Assembly: GCF_000321225.1 (NCBI RefSeq)
Contig: NW_004450303.1
Location: 3,431,940 to 3,495,939, forward strand
Source of the DNA: Odobenus rosmarus divergens
Taxonomy: Eukaryota > Chordata > Mammalia > Carnivora > Odobenidae
Length of the DNA stretch: 64,000 nucleotides
Reading direction: 5' to 3'
This document shows positions 12,906 to 25,130 of the stretch, piece by piece. A model generated the notes under the pieces. That model did no database searches and was not told where the DNA came from. It worked only from the letters and a program-made list of their open reading frames with translations. Positions within the stretch are counted from its first letter, which is position 1. Each line of letters starts with the position of its first letter. The position numbers were made by a program, and so were the translations under genes.

Positions 12906-14473
12906 TCCTATATGATGAGCTTATTTTGGGGTACCTTGAGCTTAAGATGCAAGCAGGAGATATAGGTGTTGATGGTCATAAATCTGAACATTGACTTATA
13001 TGTTAAAAATACTTGAAATCACACCTATATATGAAAGTGAGGTTAAGATTAAAGATAAAGGAGGTTTGAGAGTCACCGATGATATTAAAATTACACATCT
13101 TGGTTTGCCAAGACAGCCCCACATTACTTGTTTTTCCCTCATATCCTCTCTGGCTTAGCACTTGTTCTAGATTTTTCATATTTAGATTAGGTATAATTAA
13201 GCACTGTTTTAAAATACATCATTGTTGGTTTGATAGATCCTTCAGTTTTACTTCTAGATTCTCCCATGGCATACGAGTATGAGACTATCTTACTATCTGG
13301 ATATTCGGTTAAATCTGTACAACACCAAACATCAGGAATGGCCCATCTATCTTTACCAGACCCTTTCAGTAACAAAGAAACTAGTGTCTCCCTTTCAGAG
13401 GCAGCTGACTCCTGATCTGAGTTGTGGCGGAAGTGTTTAACTTTGGACAAGCCTGTGACATTTGTGAAGTGTCACTTAAAGTATCCAAGTGTCATGGAAA
13501 GTTATAAGTTACTTGTAAGTAAAGCAGAACAGTGCTGCTCTGGACCATATAGAAAGCAATCTGAATGCTTTGAAACCTACAAACATTTATTATTTGGCAA
13601 CACTCTTAAATCTTGCAATAAATCCTTCTAGCAGCAATGGGCTAAAAGAAATGAAAGTTCAATATTTATTGAAAAATTAAGCGCCAAATTTCCATTTTAC
13701 AAGAAAGTTGATGATGAATGTGCAACTTAAACAAGACATTGTTTATATTTGACATTCACAAAAACTCCGTCCACATAAAAGCCACAAGACACACAGAGCT
13801 AAAAACACATCAACATTGATTTCAAAAGTTACAGTGCTCTCAAGAATACTGCCCAAAGATGGTCATTTGACATGTGCATTTGTAGGGGCAGCATTTACAC
13901 ATGACTCTATAAAAAATGAGTTTTTATTTAGATCAAATTGTTGCTTTTCTGAATTAATTTCTTTCTTTTTTAATTTCATTTTTTCTTGGAAAAGTGCGTG
14001 ACAGGAAATTTGCAAGCAATTAAATGATGTTAGGCTTGTTTCAGTATCATTTCCTGCTTTAAAGAGAAATGGTTAAATTAATTTTAAATTAATTTTTAAA
14101 TCTAATTCTGTAATCAAAGTAAAGGTTTTGGAATTACATTTGTTGAAGGTGAACTATGTAATGTCATCGTAAATTCTATTGTGCAGTCTCTCTTACATTA
14201 ATTTAAAAAGTTTAACATTGAGAATAAATGTCATTTGTTTGTGATAGATCTGAACAAAATATTTGTTGGAATTCATCATTGTTGTAAAAAAGCACAGTAA
14301 ATCACGGGGATGAAAGTACAGCATAGGGAATACAATCAATGGTGTTGTAATAGTGTTGTGTGGTGACAGATGGGAGCTATAACTTGTGGTTAAGTTGAGC
14401 ACAGCACAACTTAAAAATAAAAAAGAAAAGAAAATCTGTAGAGCTGCAGTGTTCTTGGAATTATTTATGATGC
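12361..14473. other. Intron 5, mostly unassigned
   Basis: No repeat recognised except the GT run. Open frames of 60-90 codons at 13187-13631 on both strands show no known domain and overlap each other, so I do not call genes. Confidence 0.4.
12871..12905. repeat. (GT)n microsatellite
   Basis: About 17 GT units with one C interruption. Confidence 0.95.
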
Positions 14474-14488
14474 ACATATGATTTATTT

Positions 14489-14685
14489 CATTTTATTTTT
14501 TATTTATTTGTTTTAGAGAAGGAAAGAGAGGGGGGCGGGGGGAATCTTAAGTAAGTAGACTCCACGCCCAGCACAGAGCCTGACTCAGGGCTCGATCTTG
14601 GGGCTCCATCTCACATCCCTGAGATCATGACCTGAGCTGAAATCAAGAGTTGAATGCTTAACTGACTGAACCACCCGGGCGCCCA
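14489..14685 (-). repeat. CanSINE, minus strand
   Basis: Reverse-oriented CanSINE ending CCACCCGGGCGCCC. A 15-bp duplication (ACATATGATTTATTT) lies at 14474-14488 and 14686-14700. Confidence 0.95.
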
Positions 14686-14745
14686 CATATGATTTATTTT
14701 ACATGTATAAACCCTTACACTCTATCAATGAAAGAAAACCTGTAG

Positions 14746-14954
14746 ATTTTTTTTAAGATTTTATTTATTTATTTGACAGATAGAGACATAGCAAGAGAGG
14801 GAACACAGGCAGGGGGAGTGGGAGAGGGAGAAGCCGGCTTCCCACTGAGCAGGGAGCCCGATGTGGGGCTTGATGTGGGACTCGATCCCAGGACCCTGGG
14901 ACCATGACCTGAGCCAAAGGCAGACACTTAATGACTGAGGCACCCAGGTGCCCC
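14746..14954 (-). repeat. CanSINE, minus strand
   Basis: Second copy 60 bp away in the same orientation. The flanks share AAACCTGTAG / AAAGCTGTAG (14736-14745 and 14955-14964). The internal 'GGGGCTTGATGTGGGACTC' shows a short duplication. Confidence 0.95.
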
Positions 14955-14964
14955 AAAGCTGTAG

Positions 14965-15578
14965 TTGCTAACATTTATAATTTTTCTTATTGGAACAGAG
15001 TACCTGAAGTATAACTTTTAGTGTGGGAAAAGCTGATGTTGAATTAAAAATGATATTTCATTATGGCACAACATGCTTTTTCTATTTAATACTTGTTATC
15101 AGTTAAATTTTTAAAAAAATTATGAACATTTGAAGAAGTACTTTGTAAATCAACTTATATGTTATGCAATGGTATTGAATTCATGGAAAATAGGTTCTCT
15201 AAATTCTGGTTGCCTTTGTTCAAAATCAGTTGGAAATATTTAATCAACTTATTTTATGAGTGGTACACTAAAATTTTGGATTGTGAAGGTTTTAGCAAGT
15301 AGCAATTATAAAAATGAAGTTTCTAAACAGGAACATCTTGAGATTAATCCCTACAATATAAAAGAAGAAAGGCCTCAGATGATGTACAATATTTATTTAT
15401 TGTAATTTGATAACTGTGTTTTGGAATGGAAAGACTATATTGACTGCTTGTTTTTAATTGGATAACTAATATTGAAATGGAAATGGAATTAAGAAGACCT
15501 ATTTCCTAGCATCTAAATTAGGCAAAGAAGTAAAAATGATTGTTAAGTAGAAACAACTACTTTGACTGAGTTTTGTAC
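14965..15578. other. Intron 5, unassigned
   Basis: AT-rich, no feature seen. Confidence 0.4.
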
Positions 15579-15594
15579 TAAAAGCATATATATA

Positions 15595-15788
15595 TTTTTT
15601 AAAGATTTTATTTATTCATTTGAGAGGGAGAGAGACAGAGAGAGCACAAGCAGGGCGAGAGGCAGAGGGAGAGGGAGAAGCGGACTCCTGGCTGAGCTGG
15701 GAGTCCGACATGGGCTCGATCCCAGGACCTGGAGATCATGACCTGAGCAGAAGGCAGATGCTTAACCATCTGAGCCACCCAGGTGCCC
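15595..15788 (-). repeat. CanSINE, minus strand
   Basis: Reverse-oriented copy with flanking repeat TAAAAGCATAT (15579-15589 and 15789-15799). Confidence 0.95.
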
Positions 15789-15983
15789 TAAAAGCATATT
15801 TTTGATAAAAGGTACTCTTATTCAAGACAAAGACAACATCTGTAAAAAATATATGGGGTGAAATGGTTGCCTATATCAATATAAAATACATAAAATCAGG
15901 CTCTGAAATTATTAGGTATAGATAATTGAGTTCAGCTACCTCAACTATATAGAATATTTTCTTATTAAAAAAATTGTAGTCTG

Positions 15984-16176
15984 GGGCACCTGGGTGGCTC
16001 AGTTGGTTAAGCGACTGCCTTCGGCTCAGGTCATGATCCTGGAGTCCCAGGATCAAGTCCCGTGTCGGGCTCCCTGCTCAGCAGGGAGTCTGCTTCTCCC
16101 TCTGACCCAACCCCCTCTCATGCTCTCTCTCTCTCTCTCTCTCAAATAAAAAAAAAAAAAAAAAAAAATCTTTAAA
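15984..16176 (+). repeat. CanSINE, plus strand, long A-tail
   Basis: Head GGGCACCTGGGTGGCTCAGT. The tail contains an A-run of more than 20 bases, then TCTTT and another A-run. A perfect 17-bp duplication (A7 + TTGTAGTCTG) lies at 15967-15983 and 16177-16193. The clean tail and duplication suggest a young insertion. Confidence 0.97.
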
Positions 16177-16193
16177 AAAAAAATTGTAGTCTG

Positions 16194-16524
16194 TACAGCA
16201 GGGTCAACTGACAGTGTTAACAATTCTAACGTACCAAAATTGCAACTTTTAAGATGATTCCGATTATTTTGATTTGCTTTGATATACATGCATATATTTC
16301 TTTAGAAATGTTATATTTTGTTTCTTTGTCTGCTTATTTATTTATTTATTTGTCTATTTATTTTTAAGAGACAAGAGACAGACAAATGGAGAGAGAACAT
16401 ACTGCCACTCTGGTGCTTGACCATGTTCGGGGTAAGGGGAGGAGGCACAAAGAAGTCTGCAAAGTAGAAAGGATATTTTGAAAAAAAAAACAGTTTAGAA
16501 CTATTTAATTCACCCACTAATTAA
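16194..16524. other. Intron 5, unassigned
   Basis: Contains a TTTA-rich run (16330-16370) and an AG-rich stretch, perhaps a decayed SINE. Nothing firm. Confidence 0.35.
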
Positions 16525-16540
16525 AAAAAAAAACTATCAG

Positions 16541-16712
16541 GGGCACCTGGGTAGTGCAGTCAGTTAAGTGTCCGAGTCAAGTCATGATCTCAAGGCTGTG
16601 GGATCAAGCCCCACCTTGGGCTCTGGGCTCAGTGCAGTCTGCTTCAGATTCTCTCTCCACTCTCTCTCACTCATTCTCTCTCAAATAAATAAATAAATAA
16701 ATAAAATCTTTA
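16541..16712 (+). repeat. CanSINE, plus strand, internally deleted
   Basis: Head GGGCACCTGGGTAGTGCAGT. The part between the tRNA head and the 'GTCATGATCTCAA' box is shortened. Flanks share A-run + CTATCAG (16525-16540 and about 16713-16727). Confidence 0.92.
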
Positions 16713-16727
16713 AAAAAACCCTATCAG

Positions 16728-17969
16728 TTATAAATATCTTTGGTGCCTTTCTTTTAGTCTCAGAAGTTCCCCTATTTTAATGATAAGTTATATGGTTACT
16801 CTGATGATAGGGAGGAGCTTCAGGGGTCCTCATGGCAATGAGGAGAAATGAGTGGAAGGCCACTTTAATCTGTATTATTTCACTGGTGGTTTTTACTCTC
16901 CACTTCAAGATGTTTCACCATGGGTCTGGGGCTGGACCTTCACATCCAACAAGATTTGAGTCTGGTAAAATATATAGTCTGTTCTCTTGGCGTCATTGTA
17001 CTTTAATGTTTCCCTTTGTTGCCAGGGTACAGAATTTCAGCCATACCTTCCAACCAGTTCTTATCTTCATTTATTTAGCCTTCAGGCTTTGTTCTAAAAT
17101 CTTTTGACTCGCTGAAATAATAGGATATGGAAGCTACTTTATTGTCAACCCCATGGTGGATCACTTAGAAATTGAGATTCCCAGCTATATTACATGTTCG
17201 TGCATTTTTTGGGAACTTCTAGATCTCTTCCAAGTAATGTAACAGCTATAAAAAACAGAGCAACTACTGGTTTAGCTTATCACCTACCTACCTACCTACC
17301 TATCTTCTATCATCTATCTCCTTATGTATTTACATATGCCACGCTGATATATTTTTGTTTATTATGATTGCCTATGTTGGCCGTGGCCACCCAGCAAGCT
17401 GGTCCCCTCTCAGAAATCCTGTTGTCCCTCAGAAATGGGACACAGGATATCTCCATTTTTCAAATCTCTCTAACCACTCTGAAGCATTTATCATTTTGCT
17501 GGTCTGTCCTCCCACTTGACTGAATCTCAAATGGGTGGGGGAAAGTGTCCCCAAAGCACCTCGACAGACTCTTTCACCTCTTCCTCCTGTGAACATAGTT
17601 CATTCACGTGGGAAGAACCTCCATTTCCTAATATTTTCATGGGGAATTCCCCTTTTAATTCTCTTTTCTGTCTTCCTCACCCTATGATTTTATCTGCTCT
17701 AAGCAGTTCGACTCCTCACCTCTGGACAACTAAGATTAAAGTCTTTTCATCATGATATTAGAATATGGATTTAAATGCTATTGCACCCTTTAAGATGAAT
17801 GTGAACAAAATTTTTATTCTCAATTTCAGCAAAAATATATCATATGTATAGTAGTGAGTTAATAAAGAAATGTGAAAATTAAACAATTAAATGTCTTTGA
17901 AATACAGAGAAGAAGATGGTAATAAAGATAGAAACATGCTGTGTCTTGGATAGGAGGACTCAATATTGT
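16728..17969. other. Intron 5, unassigned apart from a microsatellite
   Basis: No repeat family recognised. The 79- and 91-codon frames at 17516-17755 and 16832-17107 have no recognisable domain. Confidence 0.4.
17282..17320. repeat. (CTAC/CTAT)n microsatellite
   Basis: Imperfect tetranucleotide run. Confidence 0.85.
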
Positions 17970-18890
17970 GACAATAAATAATAATTAATCTATAATATCA
18001 ATTCCACTTGAATAAAAATTCTAACGTATTTATCAACTAACCTGAAGTACAAATGTGTATACATGGCAAAGGCAGTTTTGAAAAGTAAAAGTAAAGAAGC
18101 AGATCGGCTTGACAGAGGACAAAATGTACAAATAAAGTTGTAGTATTCAAAGGGCTTCAGACATAGAGACTTTGTACCAATTAGATGGAATGGCACAGAA
18201 CAGAGGCCAGAACCAGACCTATATATAGAAATTTAAGGTAAAAATGACATTTCAAATCTACCTAGAAAAAAATTTTGATAAATAATAATGGGAAAATTTT
18301 CTATATATTTAAAAAAAAGGTTATACAGAAATAAAATCTACTAGTATTTAAAATGTAAGCACAAGCTATGCTATAAAATTTCTGAGTTAAAATGCATAAT
18401 GTTGGGATTCCTGGGTGGCTCAGTCGGTTAAGTGTCTGCCTTCGGCTCAGATCATGATCCCGGGGTCCTGGGAGCTTGTTTCTCCCTCTGCCTGCCGCTT
18501 CCCCTGCTTGGGCTCTCTCTTTCTCTCTCTGACAAATAAATAAATAAAATATTTTTTTAAAAAGGATATGATAAAAAATGCATAAATTTTTTGTATTTTG
18601 GATATAGAAGGTATACTTTATTAAGAAAAAGAGATTTAATGATATATGTGCATTTAAAACCCTCTGCACTATGAAATATAAAGTTAAACTATCATTAGCA
18701 TCTATAAAATAATACCTATAAATAAATATGAAAAGAGAATCCCCAGAAAAAGCTTAAACAGGCCATGGACAGAAGAAACAGTCATGATGACTAAGGGTGC
18801 GGAAAAGAGGATGCTCTACCTAAGGGAGATGAAGCTGTAATGAGATAAAGTTTCACACCCATCACATTAGAAAAATTATTTAAATCTGGA
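17970..18890 (+). mobile_element. Probable old L1 ORF2 fragments
   Basis: 'AGGCCAGAACCAGACCTATA' (18200 region) and 'GTTTCACACCCATCACATTA' (18850 region) resemble L1 ORF2 DNA. The fragment is interrupted by a CanSINE. Many stops are present and the limits are approximate. Confidence 0.4.
18405..18573 (+). repeat. CanSINE, plus strand, shortened
   Basis: Head 'CTGGGTGGCTCAGTCGGTTA' is present, but the segment after 'GGGGTCCTGGGA' is deleted. Flanks share AAAATGCATAA (18389-18400 and about 18576-18586). Confidence 0.92.
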
Positions 18891-19126
18891 GTAAATTTGC
18901 AATGTTAATATGCAAAACACTTTTTAATTTTCTGCCGTTTAATGTTTGCAGTGTCTTTTATATTTGTATCTTTCATGTTTCTTTTGTATTTGTGACCATA
19001 GACATAGCACGTGGGACAAACAAAATTGGTTGAGGAGGATCGGAAGTCAAGGCTAAGGTATGTCTTTGTTTTACAGTCTCTTTTGTTCAAATTTCCCAGT
19101 ATAAATATGCTGATTTTTTAAATTAT
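18891..19126. other. Intron 5, unassigned
   Basis: Nothing recognised. Confidence 0.4.
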
Positions 19127-19275
19127 TTATTTTTAAGATTTTATTCATTTATTTACTTGAGAGAGAGAGAGAGAGTGAGTGCAAGCCAGGGGTAGGGACG
19201 CAGGAGCAGAGGGAGAGGGAGAGAGAAAATCTCAAGCAGACTCCTCACTGAGCGTAGAGTCCAACGTGATACTTT
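19127..19275 (-). repeat. CanSINE fragment, minus strand
   Basis: The A-tail and CT-rich part (reverse complement) are present, but the tRNA head is missing. It is a truncated old copy. Confidence 0.8.
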
Positions 19276-19904
19276 CTACCATGAGTAGTATGTAAAATAA
19301 ATACTTATTTGAAGGGAGAATATGCCTAAGAATATATTTAAGTTGAAATCAGTTTTGAGAATTATAAATCAACTCTAGATTCACATTCAGTTTTAAGTGA
19401 TCTAGAATCACATTTGCCCCAGCTTTCTTGGGGGCTTTCTCAATTGAAAGAGGAAGAGAGAGATGCTGAGATTTCTGGATTTGACACAGCTTGCAAATGC
19501 TGGTGTCCTTAACTAGCAGCTGGAATTTTTAAAAAAGAAGAAAATGCTCACACTTGGCACATGTTTGCTGATTATTGCCAGGAAGAATATTACTCAAGTA
19601 AATTTTATTGACCTGACAAGGAACAACTGCTATGTCAAAATCTATTTAACTAAAACATTTTTATGTATAATTTGTGCATTTAATTTGAATAATCCTACCA
19701 TTAACCAGGTTGTTAGATGTGGTTTCCTTTAAGTTATAGGCCTGCTCAATTATCTTCTTCATGATTACACTCTCTCTAAAACTCTCTGGTGTAACTAACC
19801 TATAACCATTATTCCATACTAATGGTTCTAACTTTGGTTACTTTGATGCTTGGTTTAAGCTTATGAGCTATTAATACACAGAAGTTTGCTTCGTCCACTT
19901 CATC
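19276..19904. other. Intron 5, unassigned
   Basis: Nothing recognised. Confidence 0.4.
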
Positions 19905-20030
19905 ACTGTGTGACTTTGGGAAAGTCACTTAACCTTTCTCAACCTTAATTTGCTGATATTTACAACGGAAATAAAACCCACCTCATTAAGTTGTGCTTAG
20001 GATTAAATCAGATAATATGTGTAAAAGATA
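19905..20030 (+). repeat. MIR
   Basis: Core 'TGTGTGACTTTGGGAAAGTC' followed by 'ACTTAACCTTTCTCAACCTT' matches the mammalian-wide MIR consensus. Confidence 0.85.
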
Positions 20031-21854
20031 ATACAACTACTGTGACATCACCTTTTTGTAAGACTTGTAACTACACTGTTTTTATTATATCACCATACAC
20101 TTAGAATATCTGATAATCAGCAAAAGTGAACTTACAAAGACGAGGACAGACTGGGAAAGAATAGTCAGAGGGTTAAGTAGGATGGAATAATGTTTAAGTG
20201 GGGAGTAATTTTAGAAGTAGCTCATTCATTGGTGAATATTTGTGTCTTGGGAAAACTTGCTTTCTAACTAACATTGTAACCACAGAGGCTTCAGTCATAA
20301 ATACTCAGCAAAATAAGAATAGTCTGTATCTCTGACTAGCCAGGCAAAATTTCTTTGAATAATATCCAAACTGTTCTAAATTATGAAAGAGCTTGAAAAC
20401 AGTAGAGATTACTAGGAAATAATTGTGAAAAATCTTCACCAAATTCCTTAAATAGTCTTGGCATAAATTCCAGAGTAACCGGTCTGAGTCATATCAGATA
20501 TGGTTTTGAAATGAATCTGAAAATTAAATAGCAAAAACCTCCCATCTATCTTTAGATATTTCTATCCAAAAACCCCATTAAAGCATGTTTTGAAAACTTA
20601 TCAGTATTTTTTTAAGTTGACCTTAAAAAGATCTTTTCCTATAATTTTAGGGATTTAGGCTGCTCTTTGTGGAAAAGAGTTCTTTCTTCCCTGAATTATT
20701 TCCTTGTATTTTCTTTTCTAACCTGCGTAATTAAAATTTCTTTAACTTTCTCACATTGGTGAGGTTTTCCTATTTTGTTACCTACATTCCTCGTTAGATA
20801 TGAAATAAGGAACTAGACCCTTTGTACATAGAGTGATAGTTTATATACCCCATGTCATCTTTGTCTTTTTATAAATCCTAAAGCTTTACTATGATGTTAG
20901 GAAATTATTACTCAATGTTCTTCCAAGATTAAAAAATATCTTCAGTGTCTTTTTTCACCTGGGGAAAAAATTGTCAATTTAGAAATTTTTGTTATGGTAT
21001 AAATTAAAGGCTGAAGATTAAATCTTTAGTTTTTTCCTCACCCTTATTTCTGCACATCGATTTGCACTGTCAATCCCTTAGGGGCATAGTCTAAGTTATA
21101 ACATAGCTGTGTTTCCTTTCCTCATATACTAGTAATTTGTGAAGCAAACGAACAAGATGCATTTATAAACAAAACTGTGATATCATAATGAAAATTTGTT
21201 CTTTGAAAAGATAGCTTTATGTTTACTTCACACGGCCAATTAAAAAAAAAAAAAAGATCATGTAGTAGACCCGAACTTCAGTAAACTAATACAATCTAAT
21301 CCTGAGAAGGAAGGCTAGTGATCACTTTAATTTAATCACTTTAGTTTATCTTCAGTACAAATGTCACTCAATCTTACACCATTATCAGCAACAACACACA
21401 AAAATTGGGGCACAAATCACACACTATTTTTAAATGAAATATGTAATGAAAAGTAGAGCTTCATTGCAGAATTCTCTCTGTGGCATATATGAGTTAATAT
21501 TTTTTATTGATATTTTAATAGGTTTCTACTAGTGTGAATTTTGGAGATGCAAATTGTCATGGTAATTGGCCTATATTTTCTGACTGAACTTGACACTAGA
21601 AAAAAAATGAGTATTAGAAAGATAAATGAAACTAATACAATTTCTTTACACCCAACAGCAAGCATTCACAGGATTTCTTCTAGAATTCTCTCGTGAGGGT
21701 GAATGAGGATGTTGTAGACTGGAGGCATAACAGTATATTGAACTTCTGGCTTTTATAAAAGCAATTGGGCAAAATTCTGTTGAGATTTGACAAATAAGCA
21801 CTCTATGGGGCAGGCCTTTAGATTTGATAAAGGAAATGTTTGACTTCAAACCTA
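20031..21854. other. Intron 5, unassigned 1.8 kb
   Basis: AT-rich intron with no repeat I can name and no convincing gene. Confidence 0.4.
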
Positions 21855-24222
21855 CAGGCATCCTCAGAGATATGTTGCAGGTTCAGATCTACACCACTGC
21901 AATAAAGAGAATATTGCAATAAAGTGAGTCAAATAATTTTTTGGCTTCCAAGTGCATATAAAAGTCATGCTTATATTATACTATAGTCTAGTAAGTGGGC
22001 AATAGCATTAAGTCCCCCCCCCCCAAAAAAACCCACACAACGTACATACCTTAATTTAAAAATATTTTATTGCTAAAAATTTCTAACCATCATCTGAGCT
22101 CTCCGTGAGTCATAGCTTTTTTGCTGGTGGAGTGTCTTGCCTTGATGTGGGTGACTGCTGACAGTTGGGGAAGCTGTGGCAATTTCTTAAAACAAGACAA
22201 TAATGAAGTTTGCCGCATCAGCAGACTCTGTTTCACCTATGATTTCTCCGCGGCATGTGATGCTGTTGGATAGCATTTTCCCCACAGAACTTCTTTCAAA
22301 ACTGGAGTCAATCCCCACAAACCCTGGTGCTGCTTTATTGACTAAATTTATGTAACATTCTAAATCCTTTGTTGTCATTTCAACAATCTTCATAGCATTT
22401 TCACCAGGAGCAGATTCCATCTCAAAAAAACATTCCATAAGACAGAGTTCTTCAAGGGTTCAAGTTCTATCATGAGATTGCAGCAATGCAGCCCCATCTT
22501 CAGGCTCCACTTCTAATTGTAGTTCTTTTGTTATTCCCACCACATCTCCAGTTACTGCCTCCACTGAAGTCTTGAAGTCATCCATGAGGGTTGGAATCAA
22601 TTTCTTCCAAACTCCTCTGCATGTTGATATTTTGATCTCTTCCCATGAATCACAAATGTTCTTAGTGGCACCTAGAATGGTGAATCCTTTCCAGAAGGTT
22701 TTCAATTTACTTTGCCCAAATCCATCAGAGGAATCACTATGTATGGCAGCTAGAGCCTTACGAAATGTATTTCTTAAATAATAAGACTTGAAAGTCAGAA
22801 TTCCTCCTTGATCCATGGACTGCAGAATGAATATTGTGTTCTCAGACTTGAAAGCAACATTAATTTCATTGTCCATCTCCATCAGGGCTCTTGGGTGACA
22901 AAGTGCATGGTCAAGGAACAGTCATATTTCGAAAGGAATTTTTTTTTTTTTTCCTGAGCAGTGGGTCTCATGATGCACTTAAAATATTCAGTAAACCATG
23001 TTGTAAAGAGATGTGTTGTCATCCAGGCTTTGTTCTTCAATTTAGAGCATAGGCAGAATAGATTTAACATTAGTTCTTAAGGGTTCTAGGATTTTTGGCA
23101 TGGTCAGTGAGCATTGGCTTCAACTTAAAGTCACCCTCTGCATTCACCCCTAACAAGAGAGTCAGCCTGTCCTTGAAGCTTTGAAGCCAGGCATTGACTT
23201 CTCCTTTCTAGTTATAAAAATCCTAGTGGCATCTTCTTCCAATAAAAATTTGTTTCATCTACATTGAAAATGTGTTATTTAGTATAGCCACTTTCATTAA
23301 TTATCTGAGTTAGATCTTCTGGAAAGCTCGCTGCAGCTTCTACATCAGCACTTGCTGCTTCACCTTACATTTTTATGTTATAGAGACCGTGTCTTTCCTT
23401 AAACCCCATGAACCAACCTCTGTTAGCTCCCAACTTTTCTTTTTTAGCTTCCTCACCTTTCCGAGGGTTCACAGAATTGAAGAGTTGGGGCCTTGTTCTG
23501 GATCAGGCTTTGGCTTAGGGAAATGTGGCTGGTTTGATCTTCTATCCAGACCACTTCAACCTTCTCCATATCAGCAATAAGGCTGTTTTGCCTTCTTACC
23601 TTTTGTGTTCACTGGAGTAGCACTTTTAAGATCCTTCAAAAATTTTTCCTTGGTATTCACAACTTAGCTAACCGGCATAAGAGACCTAAGCTTTTGGCTT
23701 ATCTCAGCTTTTGACATGGCTTCCTCACTAAGCTTAATCATTTCTAGCTTTGATTTAAGTGAGAGACTTCCTTTCACTTGAACACTTAGAGGCCATTGTA
23801 GGATTATTAATTGGCCTAATTTCAATTTTATGTCTCAGAGAATAGAGAGGCCCAAGGAGACGGAGAGAGATGGGGCAATGGCTGGTCAGTGGGGCAGTCA
23901 GAACACATACAATTATCCATTAAGTTCGCCATCTTATATGGGTGCAGTTCATGGAGCCCCAAAACAATGACAGTAGTAACAGTAACAGTAACATCAAAGA
24001 TCACTGTAACAAATATCATAATAATGAAAGTTTGAAATATTGTGAGAATTATCAAAATGTGACATAGATATACAAAGTGAGCAAACGCTGTTGAAAAATG
24101 GTGCCGATAGACTCTCTTGATGCAGAGTTGCCACCATCTGACAATCTGTAAAAAAAAAAAAAAAAACCTACAATATCTGTGAAGCACAAAAAAGCAAAGT
24201 GCAGTAAAATGAGGTGTGCCTG
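21855..24222 (-). mobile_element. Tigger1 (pogo/TcMar) DNA transposon, near full length
   Basis: Both terminal inverted repeats are visible. The left end is CAGGCATCCTCAGAGATAT, preceded by the target TA at 21853-21854. The right end reads as the complement of CAGGCACACCTCATTTTA. The length of about 2.37 kb is close to the roughly 2.4-kb Tigger1 consensus. Transposase coding sequence runs on the minus strand. The expected second TA at the right end has become TG or slipped. A C10/A7 run lies at 22015-22031. It is a non-autonomous fossil within intron 5, in the same orientation as GLRA3. Confidence 0.92.
22187..23780 (-). pseudogene. Tigger1 transposase remnant
   Basis: Degraded DDE transposase of the pogo/TIGD1 type. 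Recognisable pieces on the minus strand are: AWMTTHLFTTWFTEYFK (22882-23070), the part before the catalytic domain end; ILQSMDQGGILTFKSYYLRN and KTFWKGFTILGATKNICDSW (22460-22882), the region after the last catalytic motif; and [20 protein letters not shown] (22187-22438), the C-terminal tail. The pieces sit in different frames and upstream parts (to about 23780) have stops and indels, so no active enzyme is encoded. The C-terminal 140-codon stretch is the best preserved. Confidence 0.9.
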
Positions 24223-25130
24223 TGTACATGAGGACTTATTCTCTCCTTTGGCTGCAAAGGAATTCTCGGTGATGAGATTTAGTTTTCTAGGTAAAGTTTC
24301 AGTTTTATTGTGGCTATTTCATTTTGATTTTAAATGGCAGCAACTGAATCACTCAGGAACACCATTCGAATTGCAGCTAATACATTTCTATTCATAATTA
24401 AATATTGAAAAACAGTAGCCTTAGTTTTCTGATTTTTTTTCAAGTTCAGTGAAAGTGCCAAATGAATGTACACTCCATGAATAAAGTGATAATATTTGAA
24501 AAGCAGTCTCTAGGAAACATATGTTAAAATGTCACAAAGAGTTTTTCATTGTCTTTCTCTGTTTTACTCTTTCCATTTGTCTCTCAACTTTCCTTAAACT
24601 TAACGATGCTGCCTTCTTTGTCCTCTCTTTTGCTCTTTATTTTTAAGACTATCTTCAAAAATCTCATTTATCTTCATGTCTCCAAGCAACACTGCTAACC
24701 TTATTTCTCTGTATTTCCACAACCATTCCTTATTCAAGCTATAAAGCTATATTGCAAAACCCCAGTAATCTAAAATAAATTTCTAGTGAAATCCACAATT
24801 TTACAAGAAACACAGCATATTTAAGCAGAAGTCTGCTTCTGTACTACTTTCTCCACTAATCACCTACATTTTTCTAAGTCATGTAACTGAAGCAACATAT
24901 AATCCTTGTGATTAAGAGAAAACTTGAGAGAATCATCTTTATGATTAATTCTTAGGCAAATCATTGAAAAAGTCTTCAAAATGTTCTCTGTTTTCCCCAT
25001 TATTGTCTCAGTTCTTTGAATTTCTCATTAATTTATGATAAAATTAGCTATCTGCAGTGTGTGGATTTCTTTTAATTCTCTTTTTCAAATAAAACTTTTT
25101 CCTGAGGTTCTTTTCTAATGTCAGATCAGT
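24223..25130. other. Intron 5, unassigned
   Basis: CT- and AT-rich. No feature recognised. Confidence 0.4.

Noticed and set aside
13187..13631. Cluster of frames of 61-87 codons on both strands
   Set aside because: Mutually overlapping frames on opposite strands, no known domain, no repeat or splice evidence.
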